The notes: generated from the sequence alone by a model not told the origin. DNA of 64,000 nucleotides from Ignavibacteriales bacterium (GCA_016709765.1 JADJMD010000013.1:930001-994000); one strand, 5' to 3'; shown: positions 39,811-50,263, counted from the first letter of the stretch. Numbers and translations: made by a program.

Positions 39811-41688
39811 ATGAAGAAATTTGACATAGTTGTGGTAGGCGGTGGACATGCTGGTATAGAAGCTGCTTCGGCTGGAGCTAGAATGGGCTGCTCTGTTGGA
39901 TTAGTTACAATGGATAGATTTGCCCTTGGTAGAATGTCTTGTAATCCTGCAATAGGTGGAACCGCAAAAGGGCATTTGGTTCGTGAGATTGATGCTCTTG
40001 GCGGAATAATGGGACAAATTGCCGATAACACTGGAATCCAATTCCGAATGTTAAATCGATCTAAAGGCCCAGCGGTTTGGTCGCCACGCTGTCAATCAGA
40101 TCGGGTTCTTTATTCGGAAGAAGCTAATCGTATTATATCTAAAATCGAAAGTCTAGAAATTGTTGAAGGCTCGGCTATTGAGGTTTTAACTGAAGATGGA
40201 AAAGTAGTTGGTGTTAAAAATTCAGATGGGGAGGTGGTGTATTGCAAAGCTTTGGTTCTTTCATCTGGTACTTTTTTAAATGCCCTGATGCATACTGGTT
40301 TGAATAAAACCACAGGCGGAAGATTTGGTGAACAACCCGCGATTGGAATTACAGAATCATTGGCGGATTTAGGATTTGAGTATGGTAGATTAAAAACCGG
40401 AACTCCTCCGCGATTAAAAAAAGATTCAATAAATTGGAGCATTTTAGAAGAGCAGCCCGGTGATGAAAACCCGCAACCATTCTCTCATCAAACTGATTTT
40501 TCTAAATTTCCTTTTCTTCCTCAAGTAAGCTGTCATATTACTTATACTGATCCTACTGTCCATAAAATTCTTGAAAAAGGATTTGCTGCATCTCCTTTAT
40601 TTACTGGTTTGATAAAAGGAGTTGGTCCAAGATATTGTCCTTCAATAGAAGATAAAATTGTTAGATTTTCTGACAAAGAAAGACACCAACTTTTCTTAGA
40701 GCCGGAAGGTTTAGATTCTAATTTAATTTATTTAAATGGGTTTTCGTCTTCTCTTGATGCGGATATTCAGTACGAAGCTTTGCATAAAATTCCCGGGTTA
40801 GAAAATGTTGAAATGGTTCGTCCTGGTTATGCTGTTGAGTATGATTTCTTTCCACCTCAGCAAGTTGATTTAACTTTAGAAACAAAATTGATTGAGGGAT
40901 TATATTTTGCTGGGCAGATAAACGGCACATCCGGTTACGAAGAAGCAGCAGCTCAAGGTTTGATCGCAGGAATAAATGCAGCATTAAAAATTCAAGGCAA
41001 ACCAGAATTTGTTTTGAAAAGAAGTGAAGCGTACATCGGGGTGTTGATTGACGATTTAGTAACAAAATCGACAGACGAACCATACAGAATGTTTACTTCT
41101 CGTGCAGAACATAGATTGCTTCTTCGGCAGGATAATGCTGATAGAAGATTGATGAAATATGGTTACGATTTTGATTTGATAGACGCTGATTTATATAAAT
41201 CCGTTAAATCAAGAGAAGAGACAATTATTAATGGTATTAATTATTGCCAATCTAAAAAATATCATGCAAGAGATATAAATGAATTTTTAACCTCCATCGG
41301 CTCAAATGAAATTGATTCCACAGAAACAATATCGAAACTCTGTAAACGTCCGGAAATCAACCTAAAGCAACTTTTAAATTTTAACGGATCTGCAAATGAA
41401 TTTGTAGCACTTGAATTATTAAACGATGAAAAAGCACTGGAACAAGCTGAAATTGAACTGAAATATGAAGGTTACATTATGCGACAATATGAAGCGGTTG
41501 CCAAACTAGAAAAATATGAGGAAACAAAAATTCCAATAAACTTTGATTTTACTAAAATAAAACAACTATCAACAGAAGGAAGGGAAAAGTTGAGCAAAGT
41601 AAAACCACGTTCAATCGCTCAAGCTTCAAGAATCTCGGGTGTTACGCCTTCAGATATTTCGATTTTGTTGGTATATTTGAAGAACTAA
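39811..41688 (+). CDS. mnmG: MnmG, tRNA U34 modification FAD enzyme
   Basis: The FAD-dependent partner of MnmE, 625 residues. The FAD-binding motif GGGHAGIEAA is at 10-19. GGTAKGHLVREIDALGG (about 50), TGTFLNALMHTG (about 150) and the long PGYAVEYDFFPPQQVD stretch near 345 are all family signatures. The helical C-terminal domain ends SRISGVTPSDISILLVYLK, as expected. It lies 15 bases before rsmG in the classical mnmE-mnmG-rsmG order. Confidence 0.98.
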   Translation: MKKFDIVVVGGGHAGIEAASAGARMGCSVGLVTMDRFALGRMSCNPAIGGTAKGHLVREIDALGGIMGQIADNTGIQFRMLNRSKGPAVWSPRCQSDRVLYSEEANRIISKIESLEIVEGSAIEVLTEDGKVVGVKNSDGEVVYCKALVLSSGTFLNALMHTGLNKTTGGRFGEQPAIGITESLADLGFEYGRLKTGTPPRLKKDSINWSILEEQPGDENPQPFSHQTDFSKFPFLPQVSCHITYTDPTVHKILEKGFAASPLFTGLIKGVGPRYCPSIEDKIVRFSDKERHQLFLEPEGLDSNLIYLNGFSSSLDADIQYEALHKIPGLENVEMVRPGYAVEYDFFPPQQVDLTLETKLIEGLYFAGQINGTSGYEEAAAQGLIAGINAALKIQGKPEFVLKRSEAYIGVLIDDLVTKSTDEPYRMFTSRAEHRLLLRQDNADRRLMKYGYDFDLIDADLYKSVKSREETIINGINYCQSKKYHARDINEFLTSIGSNEIDSTETISKLCKRPEINLKQLLNFNGSANEFVALELLNDEKALEQAEIELKYEGYIMRQYEAVAKLEKYEETKIPINFDFTKIKQLSTEGREKLSKVKPRSIAQASRISGVTPSDISILLVYLKN

Positions 41689-41703
41689 TTTTAAGGTTTT
41701 TGT

Positions 41704-42390
41704 ATGTCGCCTGCCAAACAAGAAATTTATCTTAAAGAATTACAAAATTTTTGCTGGGATAATGGTTTTAATCCGGAACCAATGCGCACAGAAAGGCTTG
41801 CTTTTTTTGCAAATCTTGTTGTTGAAAAAAACAAAAAAGTAAATTTAATTTCCAGAAAAGATGTGGATAGTATAGTTGAAAATCACATTTTCATTTCTTC
41901 ATACATTACAAAATTTTTACCTGAAAAATTAATGCGATTTGTTGATATAGGAACAGGCGGAGGTTTTCCCGGAATTCCACTTGCAATTATGCGCCCCGAT
42001 TTGCGTGGTGTTCTTGTTGATTCTATAGGAAAAAAAATTGATGCCGTTAACGACTTTGTTGATAAGCTGAAATTAAGTAATGCGGTTGCTGAGTGCGCAC
42101 GAGTTGAGAGCCCTGAGTTTATTGCAAAGTATAAAGGATCATTTGATTTAGTTGTTAGTCGTGCAGTTAAACCGATTATAATCTTAATACGTTACGCGCT
42201 TCCTTTGGTTAAAGAGAAAGGATACATCGTTGCAATAAAAGGAGGCAATTTGGATGAAGAGTTTCAAAAGGCTGAGATGAAATACAAGTCATTTATAAAA
42301 AAATCAACTGTTTACGAGCTTGCTTACAAACCGACTAATATCAGAAATAAAAAAGGAAAAAAATTAGTTGTAATTGAGTTACAAAAATAA
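41704..42390 (+). CDS. rsmG: RsmG, 16S rRNA G527 N7-methyltransferase
   Basis: Methylates guanosine 527 of 16S rRNA. The 228 residues include the SAM-binding motif FVDIGTGGGFPGIPLAI (about 79-95), the catalytic-region VVSRAVKPI and the glycine-containing VAIKGGNL near residue 185. The N-terminal helix (RLAFFANLVVEKNKKVNLIS) is conserved. Usually parA and parB follow near here in near-origin clusters; they do not in this window. Confidence 0.96.
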   Translation: MSPAKQEIYLKELQNFCWDNGFNPEPMRTERLAFFANLVVEKNKKVNLISRKDVDSIVENHIFISSYITKFLPEKLMRFVDIGTGGGFPGIPLAIMRPDLRGVLVDSIGKKIDAVNDFVDKLKLSNAVAECARVESPEFIAKYKGSFDLVVSRAVKPIIILIRYALPLVKEKGYIVAIKGGNLDEEFQKAEMKYKSFIKKSTVYELAYKPTNIRNKKGKKLVVIELQK

Positions 42391-42419
42391 TTTGTAACAA
42401 AAACAACTTACATTTATTA

Positions 42420-43196
42420 ATGAAATATTTTTTTCTTTTTTTATTAGCTCCTTTTTGTTTTACATCCGCACAAGTTGATAGCATTTTTGTAAAAGATGCT
42501 AAAGATTTTCTAAATGTTAGTGCAAATTTTTATACATCACCATTTAGATTTGATTCCGAAGATTGGATTGAATTTTCTGCTATGGTTGGATTAACCGGAC
42601 TTGCAACTTTGACCGATAAAGACGTAAGAAATTTTTCACAAAGAAATAAAAGCGATTTTGCTAATGATGTTTTTTCCATAGATAAATATTTTTACACGGA
42701 GTTTGTGGGTGCGAGCATAATTGGCTTATATGGCTACGGATTGATTGATAATAATAATTCAGTACGAAAACTTGCAGTTAAACTAACAGAAGCAACATTT
42801 CTTGCAACTTCGTTAACGGTAATTACTAAAACAGTTGTTGGGCGCGGCAGACCGTACAAACAAGAATGCAATTATTATACCGATCCATTTTCATTTGATA
42901 ACGATTATAATTCATTTCCATCCGGACACACAACTTTGGCTTTTGCATATTCTACCGTAATGGCAAATGAAATTGATAATATCTTTTGGAAAGTTGGATG
43001 GTACGCAGCAGCAGGATTAGTTGGATATTCGCGTATATATCATAATCAGCATTGGGTTTCGGACGTACTAATGGGAGCAGCTATTGGATATTTTTCGGGA
43101 GAGTTTGTAGATAATCATGAAACAAATAAAAATGAAAAAACTAAAATAAGTTTATATCCTTTTCCTGGTGGTTTAGCCCTACAGTTAAGCTTCTGA
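42420..43196 (+). CDS. PAP2-family membrane/periplasmic phosphatase
   Basis: A 258-residue protein with a signal peptide (to about 18, FTSAQ) and the three PAP2 motifs: KTVVGRGRP (C1, about 137-145), SFPSGHTT (C2, histidine 170) and YSRIYHNQHWVSD (C3, about 203-215). These form the vanadium-haloperoxidase-like phosphatase site. The substrate is probably a lipid phosphate such as an undecaprenyl-pyrophosphate or phosphatidic acid. It starts 29 bases after rsmG and may be read with it. Confidence 0.9.
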   Translation: MKYFFLFLLAPFCFTSAQVDSIFVKDAKDFLNVSANFYTSPFRFDSEDWIEFSAMVGLTGLATLTDKDVRNFSQRNKSDFANDVFSIDKYFYTEFVGASIIGLYGYGLIDNNNSVRKLAVKLTEATFLATSLTVITKTVVGRGRPYKQECNYYTDPFSFDNDYNSFPSGHTTLAFAYSTVMANEIDNIFWKVGWYAAAGLVGYSRIYHNQHWVSDVLMGAAIGYFSGEFVDNHETNKNEKTKISLYPFPGGLALQLSF

Positions 43197-43209
43197 TTAA
43201 CTTAAAGTA

Positions 43210-46200
43210 ATGAGCAGCAATCCATTAAATATTTTGAATAACACATCACTTTTTGATAAAATCATTTCTCTCGTCTCAGATTCAGCAAATAAAATTAATT
43301 TTGTTAGTCCACTTTACGGTGCCGCAAAAAGTTTTGCAGTAAAAGAATTATTAAAGAAACATGAACAAATAGTTTTACTATTTACTGATAGTAAAACTGT
43401 TCACGAAACAAAAGTAGAATTAAATATTCTTGGTCTTGCTGATGATTTAATTGTTATTGATGATTTCAATCTTGAATCAATTCAAGAAAAATTAACAGCG
43501 ATTTCAAAAAGCAAAAGATTTATATTAATTACTACATACGAAGTTCTAAATCTAAAACTTCCCGATAAAGAAAAGATAAATCACCTTACAACAAAAGTTT
43601 CCGTTGGTGGAGATTTGAAGTACGATGATTTAGTTGAGTATCTAAATTTACTTGTTTACACAAAAGACAAATTTGTTGAAGCACCAGGATACTACTCTCA
43701 GCGCGGAGCAATTGTAGATTTTTGGTCTTACTCAGAAAAAAGTCCTGTAAGACTAGAGTTTGATGGTGATTTCATAGAGTCTATTCGATACTTTGATGGT
43801 GAAAGCCAACGCTCCTTTGAGAAGGTTGAAGAAGTAACTTTAGCCGGTGCATTTCAAAATCAAGACGAGGACTTTACTTCTGATATTTTTGATTATTTAA
43901 CAAATCCAATCTTTATAGCATCGTCTTACGATTTGGATAATATCAAATCCACAGAAAAAGAAATTTTTCCCGCAATAGAAGAGGAAGTTAAATCAAAGAA
44001 AAAAGTGAAGGCTCTTGATGAAGATGAATTTCCGGAACCGAATCATTCCGAAATTGTTCCGGAATCTGAAAGCCTGAAACAATTTCAGGCAGATATACAA
44101 GAAGAAACAACTTCGTTTGATTATAAAAGTAAAGGTGCTAGCTGGATAATTGAAGACGAGCTTTCCTCAACCAAAAGAATAGAGCTTGGGTTTTCTCCCT
44201 CTCCATCAATCAATTCAAACTATCAAATCTTATTTTCAGTTTTAAAAGATTATGCGGAAAAAAGTTTTAGCATTACCATTACATCGGAAAATGAATTACA
44301 AACAAAACGCTTAAAAGAATTACTAGCAGAAATAAATCCCGAACTTGAAGAATTAATTGACTCTGGTAAAATAAAGATTGAAACCTTTGCGATTAAAGAT
44401 GGATATATAAATCGAAATGAAAAAATTCTTTTACTAACTGATTATCAAATCTTTAATAAGCCATACCGCACAAAAATTTCCTCATTAAAAAAGTTTAAAA
44501 AATCTAAAGCTAAAAGTTTTGCGTCGATAAAGCGTAACGATTATGTAGTGCACGAAGATTATGGAATTGGGCAGTACGCCGGACTTGAGACAATAAAAAT
44601 TGGCGATGCAAATCAGGAATCGATGAAGATTCTTTATGCAGATGGCGGCGTTGTTTATGTTAATTTAAACTATCTCGCTTTAGTTAAAAGATATTCTTCC
44701 AAAGAAACTGCAGCAGATGGATTAAAACCAACGCTTGCAACTCTTGGCAGCGGCGAATGGCTAAACACAAAGGCCAAAGCGAAGAAAAAAATTAAAGAAG
44801 CTGCTCGTGAGCTTATTGAGCTTTATGCAAAAAGAAAATCGACCGATGGTTATAAGTTTTCTCCGGATACGGTTTGGCAACGAGAGCTTGAAGCCTCTTT
44901 CTTTTATGAAGATACCCCAGACCAGGCAAAAGCCAGCGACGATGTTAAAAATGATATGGAAGCTCAAAATCCGATGGACCGTTTGGTTTGCGGAGATGTG
45001 GGGTTTGGCAAAACAGAAGTTGCAGTACGCGCTGCATTTAAAGCCGTACAAGATGGTAAGCAAGTTGGTGTACTCGTCCCAACTACAATTTTAGCTGAAC
45101 AGCATTACAATACTTTTAAAGATAGATTAACGCAATTTCCTGTTCGAGTTGCTGCACTGTCAAGATTTCAGACGAAGAAAGAACAAAAAGAAATTTTAAA
45201 ACTTCTAGAAGAAGGTCAGCTTGATGTTTTAATTGGTACCCACAGGTTGATTTCCAAAGATGTAAAGTTTAAAGATCTTGGTCTACTCATCATTGATGAA
45301 GAGCATCGCTTTGGAGTTGCAGCAAAAGAAAAGCTGCGCCAGGTAAAAGTTAATGTTGATACGTTAACGCTTACGGCCACTCCAATTCCAAGAACACTAA
45401 ATTTATCTTTACTAGGCGCACGTGATCTTTCAATAATTGCAACACCGCCGCCAAACAGACAGCCAATTAACACAAACGTTTCTACTTTTGATGCGTTAAA
45501 GATCCGTGAATGGATTATGAATGAGCTAAAGCGAAACGGACAAGTTTATTTTGTTCATGATCGTGTTCAATCCATCGACAAGCTTTCTGATTACATCAAG
45601 CGATATGTTCCCGAAGCAAAAATCGGAGTTGCGCATGGACAGATGAAACCACCACAGCTCGAAGAAGTTATTCATGGTTTTCTCAATCGTAAGTTTGATG
45701 TTCTGTTATCAACAAAAATTATTGAATCTGGAATTGACATTCCAAATGTTAACACAATAATTATTAATCGTGCAGATAGATTTGGGCTTGCAGAGCTTCA
45801 TCAATTACGCGGACGTGTTGGTAGAAGTGACAGACAAGCTTATGCACATTTTATAGTTCCTTCATTAAGTGGAATTACAAAAAAAGCTTTGCGCCGTTTG
45901 CAGGCAATTGAAGAGTTTACAGAAATTGGTTCGGGATTTAATGTTTCTATGCGAGATTTAGAAATTCGTGGTGCGGGAAATTTACTTGGCACAGAGCAAA
46001 CAGGCTTTATTAACGACGTTGGTTTTGACCTTTATATTAAATTGATAAATGAAGCTGTTGATGAACTTAAGTACCAGGATTTTAAAGAAGTATTTAAATC
46101 TTTACCAAAGATTGAAGAAAGAACAGATCCAACCATAGATACCTTTTTTGATATTGGTATTCCCGTTACTTATATGCCCGAACAAATGGATCGCTTAAAT

Positions 46201-46635
46201 TTTTACACTGCACTTTATTCAGTTAAAAGCTTGTCTGAAATTGAAGAACTTAAAGAAGAAATGTTAGACCGATTTGGAGTACTGCCGGAAATTGTAAAAA
46301 GATTAGTTTTAACAGCAACTTTAAAGTTTTATTCTTCGTTTGCGTTGTTTGAAAGAATTGCCATACAAAGAAAAAATATTTTTATAATTCTTCCGCGTGG
46401 CGAAAAAGAAGATTACTACAAAGTACGTTTTGTTGAGTTGATGAGATTTATAATGGATGAATACAAAGACAAAATAAAATTCAATCAGCAAAAAGAAGTA
46501 ATGAAACTTGTAATTGAAAACCGATTTGAAAAGGCTGAAGATATTCTTTCTTATCTTATAACATTTTGCGGAAGAGTAGCAAAACTGTTTGGGAATGAAA
46601 TAAAAATAAAATCAGATGTTGAGGAGGTAACGTAG
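43210..46635 (+). CDS. mfd: Mfd, transcription-repair coupling factor
   Basis: Releases RNA polymerase stalled at DNA damage and recruits UvrABC. The 1141 residues have the usual order: UvrB-like N-terminal region (GYYSQRGAIVDFWSYS), an acidic linker at about 255-300, RNA-polymerase interaction domain (NDYVVHEDYGIGQYAGLE, about 440), SF2 helicase core with Walker A GDVGFGKTE (about 595), DEEH (about 695), TATPIPRTLN and the translocation motif region, then the TRCF C-terminal domain. It is 13 bases after the PAP2 gene and overlaps the next gene by one base. Confidence 0.97.
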   Translation: MSSNPLNILNNTSLFDKIISLVSDSANKINFVSPLYGAAKSFAVKELLKKHEQIVLLFTDSKTVHETKVELNILGLADDLIVIDDFNLESIQEKLTAISKSKRFILITTYEVLNLKLPDKEKINHLTTKVSVGGDLKYDDLVEYLNLLVYTKDKFVEAPGYYSQRGAIVDFWSYSEKSPVRLEFDGDFIESIRYFDGESQRSFEKVEEVTLAGAFQNQDEDFTSDIFDYLTNPIFIASSYDLDNIKSTEKEIFPAIEEEVKSKKKVKALDEDEFPEPNHSEIVPESESLKQFQADIQEETTSFDYKSKGASWIIEDELSSTKRIELGFSPSPSINSNYQILFSVLKDYAEKSFSITITSENELQTKRLKELLAEINPELEELIDSGKIKIETFAIKDGYINRNEKILLLTDYQIFNKPYRTKISSLKKFKKSKAKSFASIKRNDYVVHEDYGIGQYAGLETIKIGDANQESMKILYADGGVVYVNLNYLALVKRYSSKETAADGLKPTLATLGSGEWLNTKAKAKKKIKEAARELIELYAKRKSTDGYKFSPDTVWQRELEASFFYEDTPDQAKASDDVKNDMEAQNPMDRLVCGDVGFGKTEVAVRAAFKAVQDGKQVGVLVPTTILAEQHYNTFKDRLTQFPVRVAALSRFQTKKEQKEILKLLEEGQLDVLIGTHRLISKDVKFKDLGLLIIDEEHRFGVAAKEKLRQVKVNVDTLTLTATPIPRTLNLSLLGARDLSIIATPPPNRQPINTNVSTFDALKIREWIMNELKRNGQVYFVHDRVQSIDKLSDYIKRYVPEAKIGVAHGQMKPPQLEEVIHGFLNRKFDVLLSTKIIESGIDIPNVNTIIINRADRFGLAELHQLRGRVGRSDRQAYAHFIVPSLSGITKKALRRLQAIEEFTEIGSGFNVSMRDLEIRGAGNLLGTEQTGFINDVGFDLYIKLINEAVDELKYQDFKEVFKSLPKIEERTDPTIDTFFDIGIPVTYMPEQMDRLNFYTALYSVKSLSEIEELKEEMLDRFGVLPEIVKRLVLTATLKFYSSFALFERIAIQRKNIFIILPRGEKEDYYKVRFVELMRFIMDEYKDKIKFNQQKEVMKLVIENRFEKAEDILSYLITFCGRVAKLFGNEIKIKSDVEEVT

Positions 46636-47303
46636 TGAAAATAAAAGCAATAATTACTGGGGTAACAGGAATGGTTGGAGAAGGCGTTTTACACGAATGT
46701 CTTCTCCATCCAGAAGTAGAAAATGTTTTAGTAATAAATCGCAAACCTTGCGGAGTAAAACACGAAAAGTTAAAAGAAATTATTCAAAAAGATTTTTTTG
46801 ATTTAACTCAAATTGAAAATCAACTTACTGGATACAACGGTTGTTACTTTTGTGCAGGAGTTTCTTCTGTCGGGAAAAAAGAAGATGAATACAAGCATAT
46901 CACTTATGATTTGACATTGAACTTTGCAAAGACTTTATTAAAGTTAAATTCTGATATGACTTTTTGTTATGTGTCAGGTGTTGGAACAGACAGCACAGAA
47001 AAGGGAAAAAGTATGTGGGCTCGTGTAAAAGGTAAAACAGAGAATGATCTATTAAAACTTCCATTTAAAGCAGCATTTATGTTCAGACCAGGATATATTC
47101 ACCCAACGAAAGGATTAAAGAATACATATAAAGTGTATAAAATATTTGCACCTCTTTACCCTGTTTGGAAAATTCTGTTTCCTAAATATATAATCACACT
47201 AAAGGAAATAGGTTTGGCAATGATTAATGTTACGCAGTTTGGTTCTGATAACAAGGTGCTTGAATGTAAAGATATTGTACGACTATCATTAGATAAATAT
47301 TAA
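46635..47303 (+). CDS. NAD(P)-binding Rossmann protein, epimerase-like
   Basis: A 222-residue atypical short-chain dehydrogenase: KIKAIITGVTGMVGEGVLHE (GxxGxxG site), then VLVINRKPCG, GCYFCAGVSSVG, and FCYVSGVGTDSTEKGKSMW with a Ser-Gly-Val pattern rather than the classical Tyr-xxx-Lys. Such proteins bind NAD(P) and often have unknown reactions. The start is a GTG that shares its first base with the mfd stop, preceded by GAGGAGG, so translation is coupled to mfd. Confidence 0.85.
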   Translation: MKIKAIITGVTGMVGEGVLHECLLHPEVENVLVINRKPCGVKHEKLKEIIQKDFFDLTQIENQLTGYNGCYFCAGVSSVGKKEDEYKHITYDLTLNFAKTLLKLNSDMTFCYVSGVGTDSTEKGKSMWARVKGKTENDLLKLPFKAAFMFRPGYIHPTKGLKNTYKVYKIFAPLYPVWKILFPKYIITLKEIGLAMINVTQFGSDNKVLECKDIVRLSLDKY

Positions 47304-47310
47304 ATCTTTT

Positions 47311-48036
47311 TCATTTTATTGTTGGAACTACTAATTCTTTTGTTTCATTTTCTCCACCAGTAAAAGTTCTCATATTTTCCGGAAGATGTCCATAATCACC
47401 AACTGTATCAAGCTTCATCGTACCATTCGGAGTTATACGAATAATAGTTAAACTGCAGTTTGTGATACTCATTTGCAGCCATGACATTGTATCAACTTTA
47501 AGAACCTTTGTTACAAAGTATCGGATAACATTTCCATGGCAGACGATAATATCGTTTCTATCATTTTTATCCGGAGATGGTATAAAATATTCTTGAAATG
47601 CTTTTTCTATATTATCAACACATTCTAAAGATTCTAGAGAATCGGTTTTAGCCATTACATCTTTTCGCCAAGTTGGCGGAGTGCATTCACTTATTAATTT
47701 ATTTTGTTTCAATTTAAGTTCGGGAAATTCCTGGTTGATTATTATAGCAGTTTGTCTTGCACGTGTCATCGTACTGCTGGTGAGTGAAGAAAACTTAACC
47801 GGCATTGCCTTTAGTCTTGCTGCAAGCAATCTTGTTTGTGCAATCCCGAGAGGTAATAATTCCTTGCCGATAAATTCATCTCTTTCATCAGCTTCATCAT
47901 ATTGACCATGGCGGATTAGATATATTGTTCTTGTTCCTTTTTTATCTGCATCATTGTTTTGGCCGTAGATATTTCCGACAAAAGAAATTATTAACAGAAG
48001 AATTATCAATAATGATTTATTTTTATAGCTTTTCAT
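47311..48036 (-). CDS. Secreted histidine phosphatase (phosphoglycerate-mutase-like)
   Basis: A 241-residue exported protein: signal peptide to about residue 25 (LIISFVGNIYGQ), then the RHG catalytic motif in YLIRHGQYDEAD (about 40-50, phospho-acceptor histidine 43), TRARQTAIII and the second histidine in VCHGNVIRYF (about 167). Being exported, it likely removes phosphate from extracytoplasmic substrates. It follows the Dabb gene by two bases, in the same direction. Confidence 0.88.
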   Translation of the reverse strand: MKSYKNKSLLIILLLIISFVGNIYGQNNDADKKGTRTIYLIRHGQYDEADERDEFIGKELLPLGIAQTRLLAARLKAMPVKFSSLTSSTMTRARQTAIIINQEFPELKLKQNKLISECTPPTWRKDVMAKTDSLESLECVDNIEKAFQEYFIPSPDKNDRNDIIVCHGNVIRYFVTKVLKVDTMSWLQMSITNCSLTIIRITPNGTMKLDTVGDYGHLPENMRTFTGGENETKELVVPTIK

Positions 48037-48038
48037 GT

Positions 48039-48341
48039 TTATATCTCATAATCCACAACTCTTCTCTCATAGCGAACTTCGTCGAGCCATTTTTTTATTT
48101 CCTCGTGATCCGGGTGAATTTGATACTGGTGTAATGCTTCTTTGTTTTCAAACTCCGAATACAGTACAACATCACAGGAATCTTTTTCACTACTGAAGTC
48201 GAATCCAACTTCTACTTTCAGTAAACCATCAGCTTTGCCTTGCATTGCAAGAAGTTTTTCCCTTAAGATTTGTGCATTAGTTTGTTTATCCTTTCCATAA
48301 GCACTTTCATTCAAGCGCCAGAAGACAATGTGTTTTATCAA
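48039..48341 (-). CDS. Dabb (stress-responsive A/B barrel) domain protein
   Basis: A 100-residue dimeric alpha/beta barrel protein: MIKHIVFWRLNESA at the start with the characteristic HxVFW, then GLLKVEVGFDFS, DVVLYSEFENKEALHQYQ and HPDHEEIKKWL. Members range from cyclases to unknown stress proteins. It is leftward, between the lipoprotein gene and the phosphatase gene, forming a short operon. Confidence 0.88.
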   Translation of the reverse strand: MIKHIVFWRLNESAYGKDKQTNAQILREKLLAMQGKADGLLKVEVGFDFSSEKDSCDVVLYSEFENKEALHQYQIHPDHEEIKKWLDEVRYERRVVDYEI

Positions 48342-48358
48342 GATATTTTTACTCCTAC

Positions 48359-49162
48359 TTAAAAATCTGAATTAAATGCTTTGCCAACTTCCTCAAATTC
48401 CTTAACCATTCCCTCTTTAATAGTATCAAACCCAGAATAGTATATATTATTCTGTTCTAAAAAATATGCGACTATTTTTTCCTGTTTTAAATCTATAATT
48501 GTTTTAGGCACAAGTATCGCACAAGCTCTCTTTTTGCTTGTGTTTAAAAATGATGGTGTAAAACCATCAAAAGCACCAAGAGTAACCCCGAGCCCAGAAT
48601 TAACTATAACAAAATCCGCATCTTTGTACTTGTGCTTGAACTCTTTACAAAATTCTGAAAGTTGTTTTGGTTGGCGAAGCTCTATACTTTTTTTAGGATT
48701 AGTGGGTAGTTCTTTTATGATAATTTCAAAATCAAATAATTCTAAATCTTTATATGTAATTGCTTCTGTTTTTATAAATCTATCGTCCCCAGATCTAAAT
48801 CCTTTAATGAATGCTTTATTAAATTCATCGGCAAAAAATATCTCTGGGCTTTTATAATTGTGCAGATTTGTTTTTTCTAAATCAAACCAATCGATCATGT
48901 CTTCATAGATTTTATAGTCTTTCGGTTTTGTTTTGTCAAGCTTTATTCCTCGATCCCAGTATGAAATATGAGAAGTATCTATTTCCTGTAAATAAACTTC
49001 ACAACTATCAGAAAATATTTTATCTTCTCTGTAAAATTTAATTATATCCCTCTTGCCTAAATTATAGGGCTTTGGTTCAAGAAACGGGATTGAAATGATT
49101 CCTGTTTGTCCACATCCCCAAAAGAGAACAAACAATAATAAAAAGGTTAATAACTTTTTCAA
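48359..49162 (-). CDS. Hypothetical lipoprotein, 267 residues
   Basis: Signal peptide ending LFWGCGQ, so lipidation at cysteine 17. The mature domain is acidic with mixed helices and strands; a VIVNSGLGVTLGAFDG stretch near residue 187 looks conserved. I do not recognise the family. It is leftward and 17 bases before the Dabb gene, and it follows the CsgG-like protein gene by about 44 bases. Confidence 0.75.
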   Translation of the reverse strand: MKKLLTFLLLFVLFWGCGQTGIISIPFLEPKPYNLGKRDIIKFYREDKIFSDSCEVYLQEIDTSHISYWDRGIKLDKTKPKDYKIYEDMIDWFDLEKTNLHNYKSPEIFFADEFNKAFIKGFRSGDDRFIKTEAITYKDLELFDFEIIIKELPTNPKKSIELRQPKQLSEFCKEFKHKYKDADFVIVNSGLGVTLGAFDGFTPSFLNTSKKRACAILVPKTIIDLKQEKIVAYFLEQNNIYYSGFDTIKEGMVKEFEEVGKAFNSDF

Positions 49163-49206
49163 TTCTCCTCCAACAATATTTTTTATAAAAGTTGAGCGAA
49201 TGGGTT

Positions 49207-50157
49207 TTATAAAATTCCAATCGTAAACACAAACGCTTTATCGTTAAAATCATTAAAAGTCATTATGTATTCGCCTTTAATAAATAACTGAAAGCTATAG
49301 GTATGTAAAAGTCGTACGCCAGCCTCAAATCCAAGTTCAATTCCATCTTCATCTTTATTATTTGGATTCGGATCAAAATAATAACGGTTTTCATCCGAAT
49401 GATTATAAACCCAATGAAACCCTAATGATCCACCGAGATACGGACAAAAATCTGTTTTGGTGAACAAATAATTTCCGTAAAGATTTATTGCAAACCCTTT
49501 TCTTGCCCCGAGCATAAAGCCGACTGCGACATCCTGAAGTTCATAATCAAAGTAAGCGTTTAAAGTAAAAGATTTTTTATCTGTATCGTATCCATGTATA
49601 GGAAACAGATATCCAAATCCAACACCAAAATTGTAACGAGCTTTTTGGCGTAATGATTCTATCGATTCCTGATGAACAATATTTCCGACCTCCTGATTTG
49701 AATTAAACGGGGTTTCCCTTGCAACGCTAATTGCAACTCGCTTCATAACGGCATCAAGATCTTCAATATTTGTAGCTGTGGTTCGCTCAGATAAAATGTT
49801 TTTTCCGGTTGATGTTTCAACTAATTGATATTGTACAATTAGTTTTTCTCCAAGTGGATTAAGGTTACAAATTAAAATCTCATCAGCGTTTAGCTGCTCT
49901 CCAAGCAACTTTGCGCAATCTTCATCCTCACAATCATCGTTACCAAGTGCGGCAAGGGTTTTCTTTTCTGAAACAACCGTTAAATTATCTTCATTACTCA
50001 ATTCCATTCTTAGAATTGATTCAGCAGTTTTGACTGAGTTATATTCAATTCCACTTGAAATGAGTGGAAGCAAAACAATTTTTTTTGACGCTGTTTCTTG
50101 TGCGTTTGTAGATGCAAAAATTGAGAGAACGAGCAGGAAAGAAATTAGAGTTTTCAT
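49207..50157 (-). CDS. Secreted protein, TolB-N/CsgG-like domain plus beta barrel
   Basis: A 316-residue exported protein: signal to about residue 19 (ASTNAQE), then an N-terminal domain of strands and helices (IVLLPLISSGIEYNSVKTAE, LLGEQLNADEILICNLN, IVQYQLVETSTGKN) like the TolB-N/CsgG-type binding fold, about residues 25-150. From about 170 it is a likely outer-membrane barrel (FGVGFGYLFPIHGY, AVGFMLGARKGFAINLYGN, GGSLGFHWVYNH, LFIKGEYIMTF). Fusion of the two is common in surface-assembly proteins. Function unknown. Confidence 0.75.
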   Translation of the reverse strand: MKTLISFLLVLSIFASTNAQETASKKIVLLPLISSGIEYNSVKTAESILRMELSNEDNLTVVSEKKTLAALGNDDCEDEDCAKLLGEQLNADEILICNLNPLGEKLIVQYQLVETSTGKNILSERTTATNIEDLDAVMKRVAISVARETPFNSNQEVGNIVHQESIESLRQKARYNFGVGFGYLFPIHGYDTDKKSFTLNAYFDYELQDVAVGFMLGARKGFAINLYGNYLFTKTDFCPYLGGSLGFHWVYNHSDENRYYFDPNPNNKDEDGIELGFEAGVRLLHTYSFQLFIKGEYIMTFNDFNDKAFVFTIGIL

Positions 50158-50263
50158 CGGGCACCCTTTGATGATATTTTATATGGCGAAAGCTAATTGG
50201 GGAAATGTAAAATCACAACCAGATAATTTTTGGAGATTTGCGAATGCGCATTTATTGCCAAAG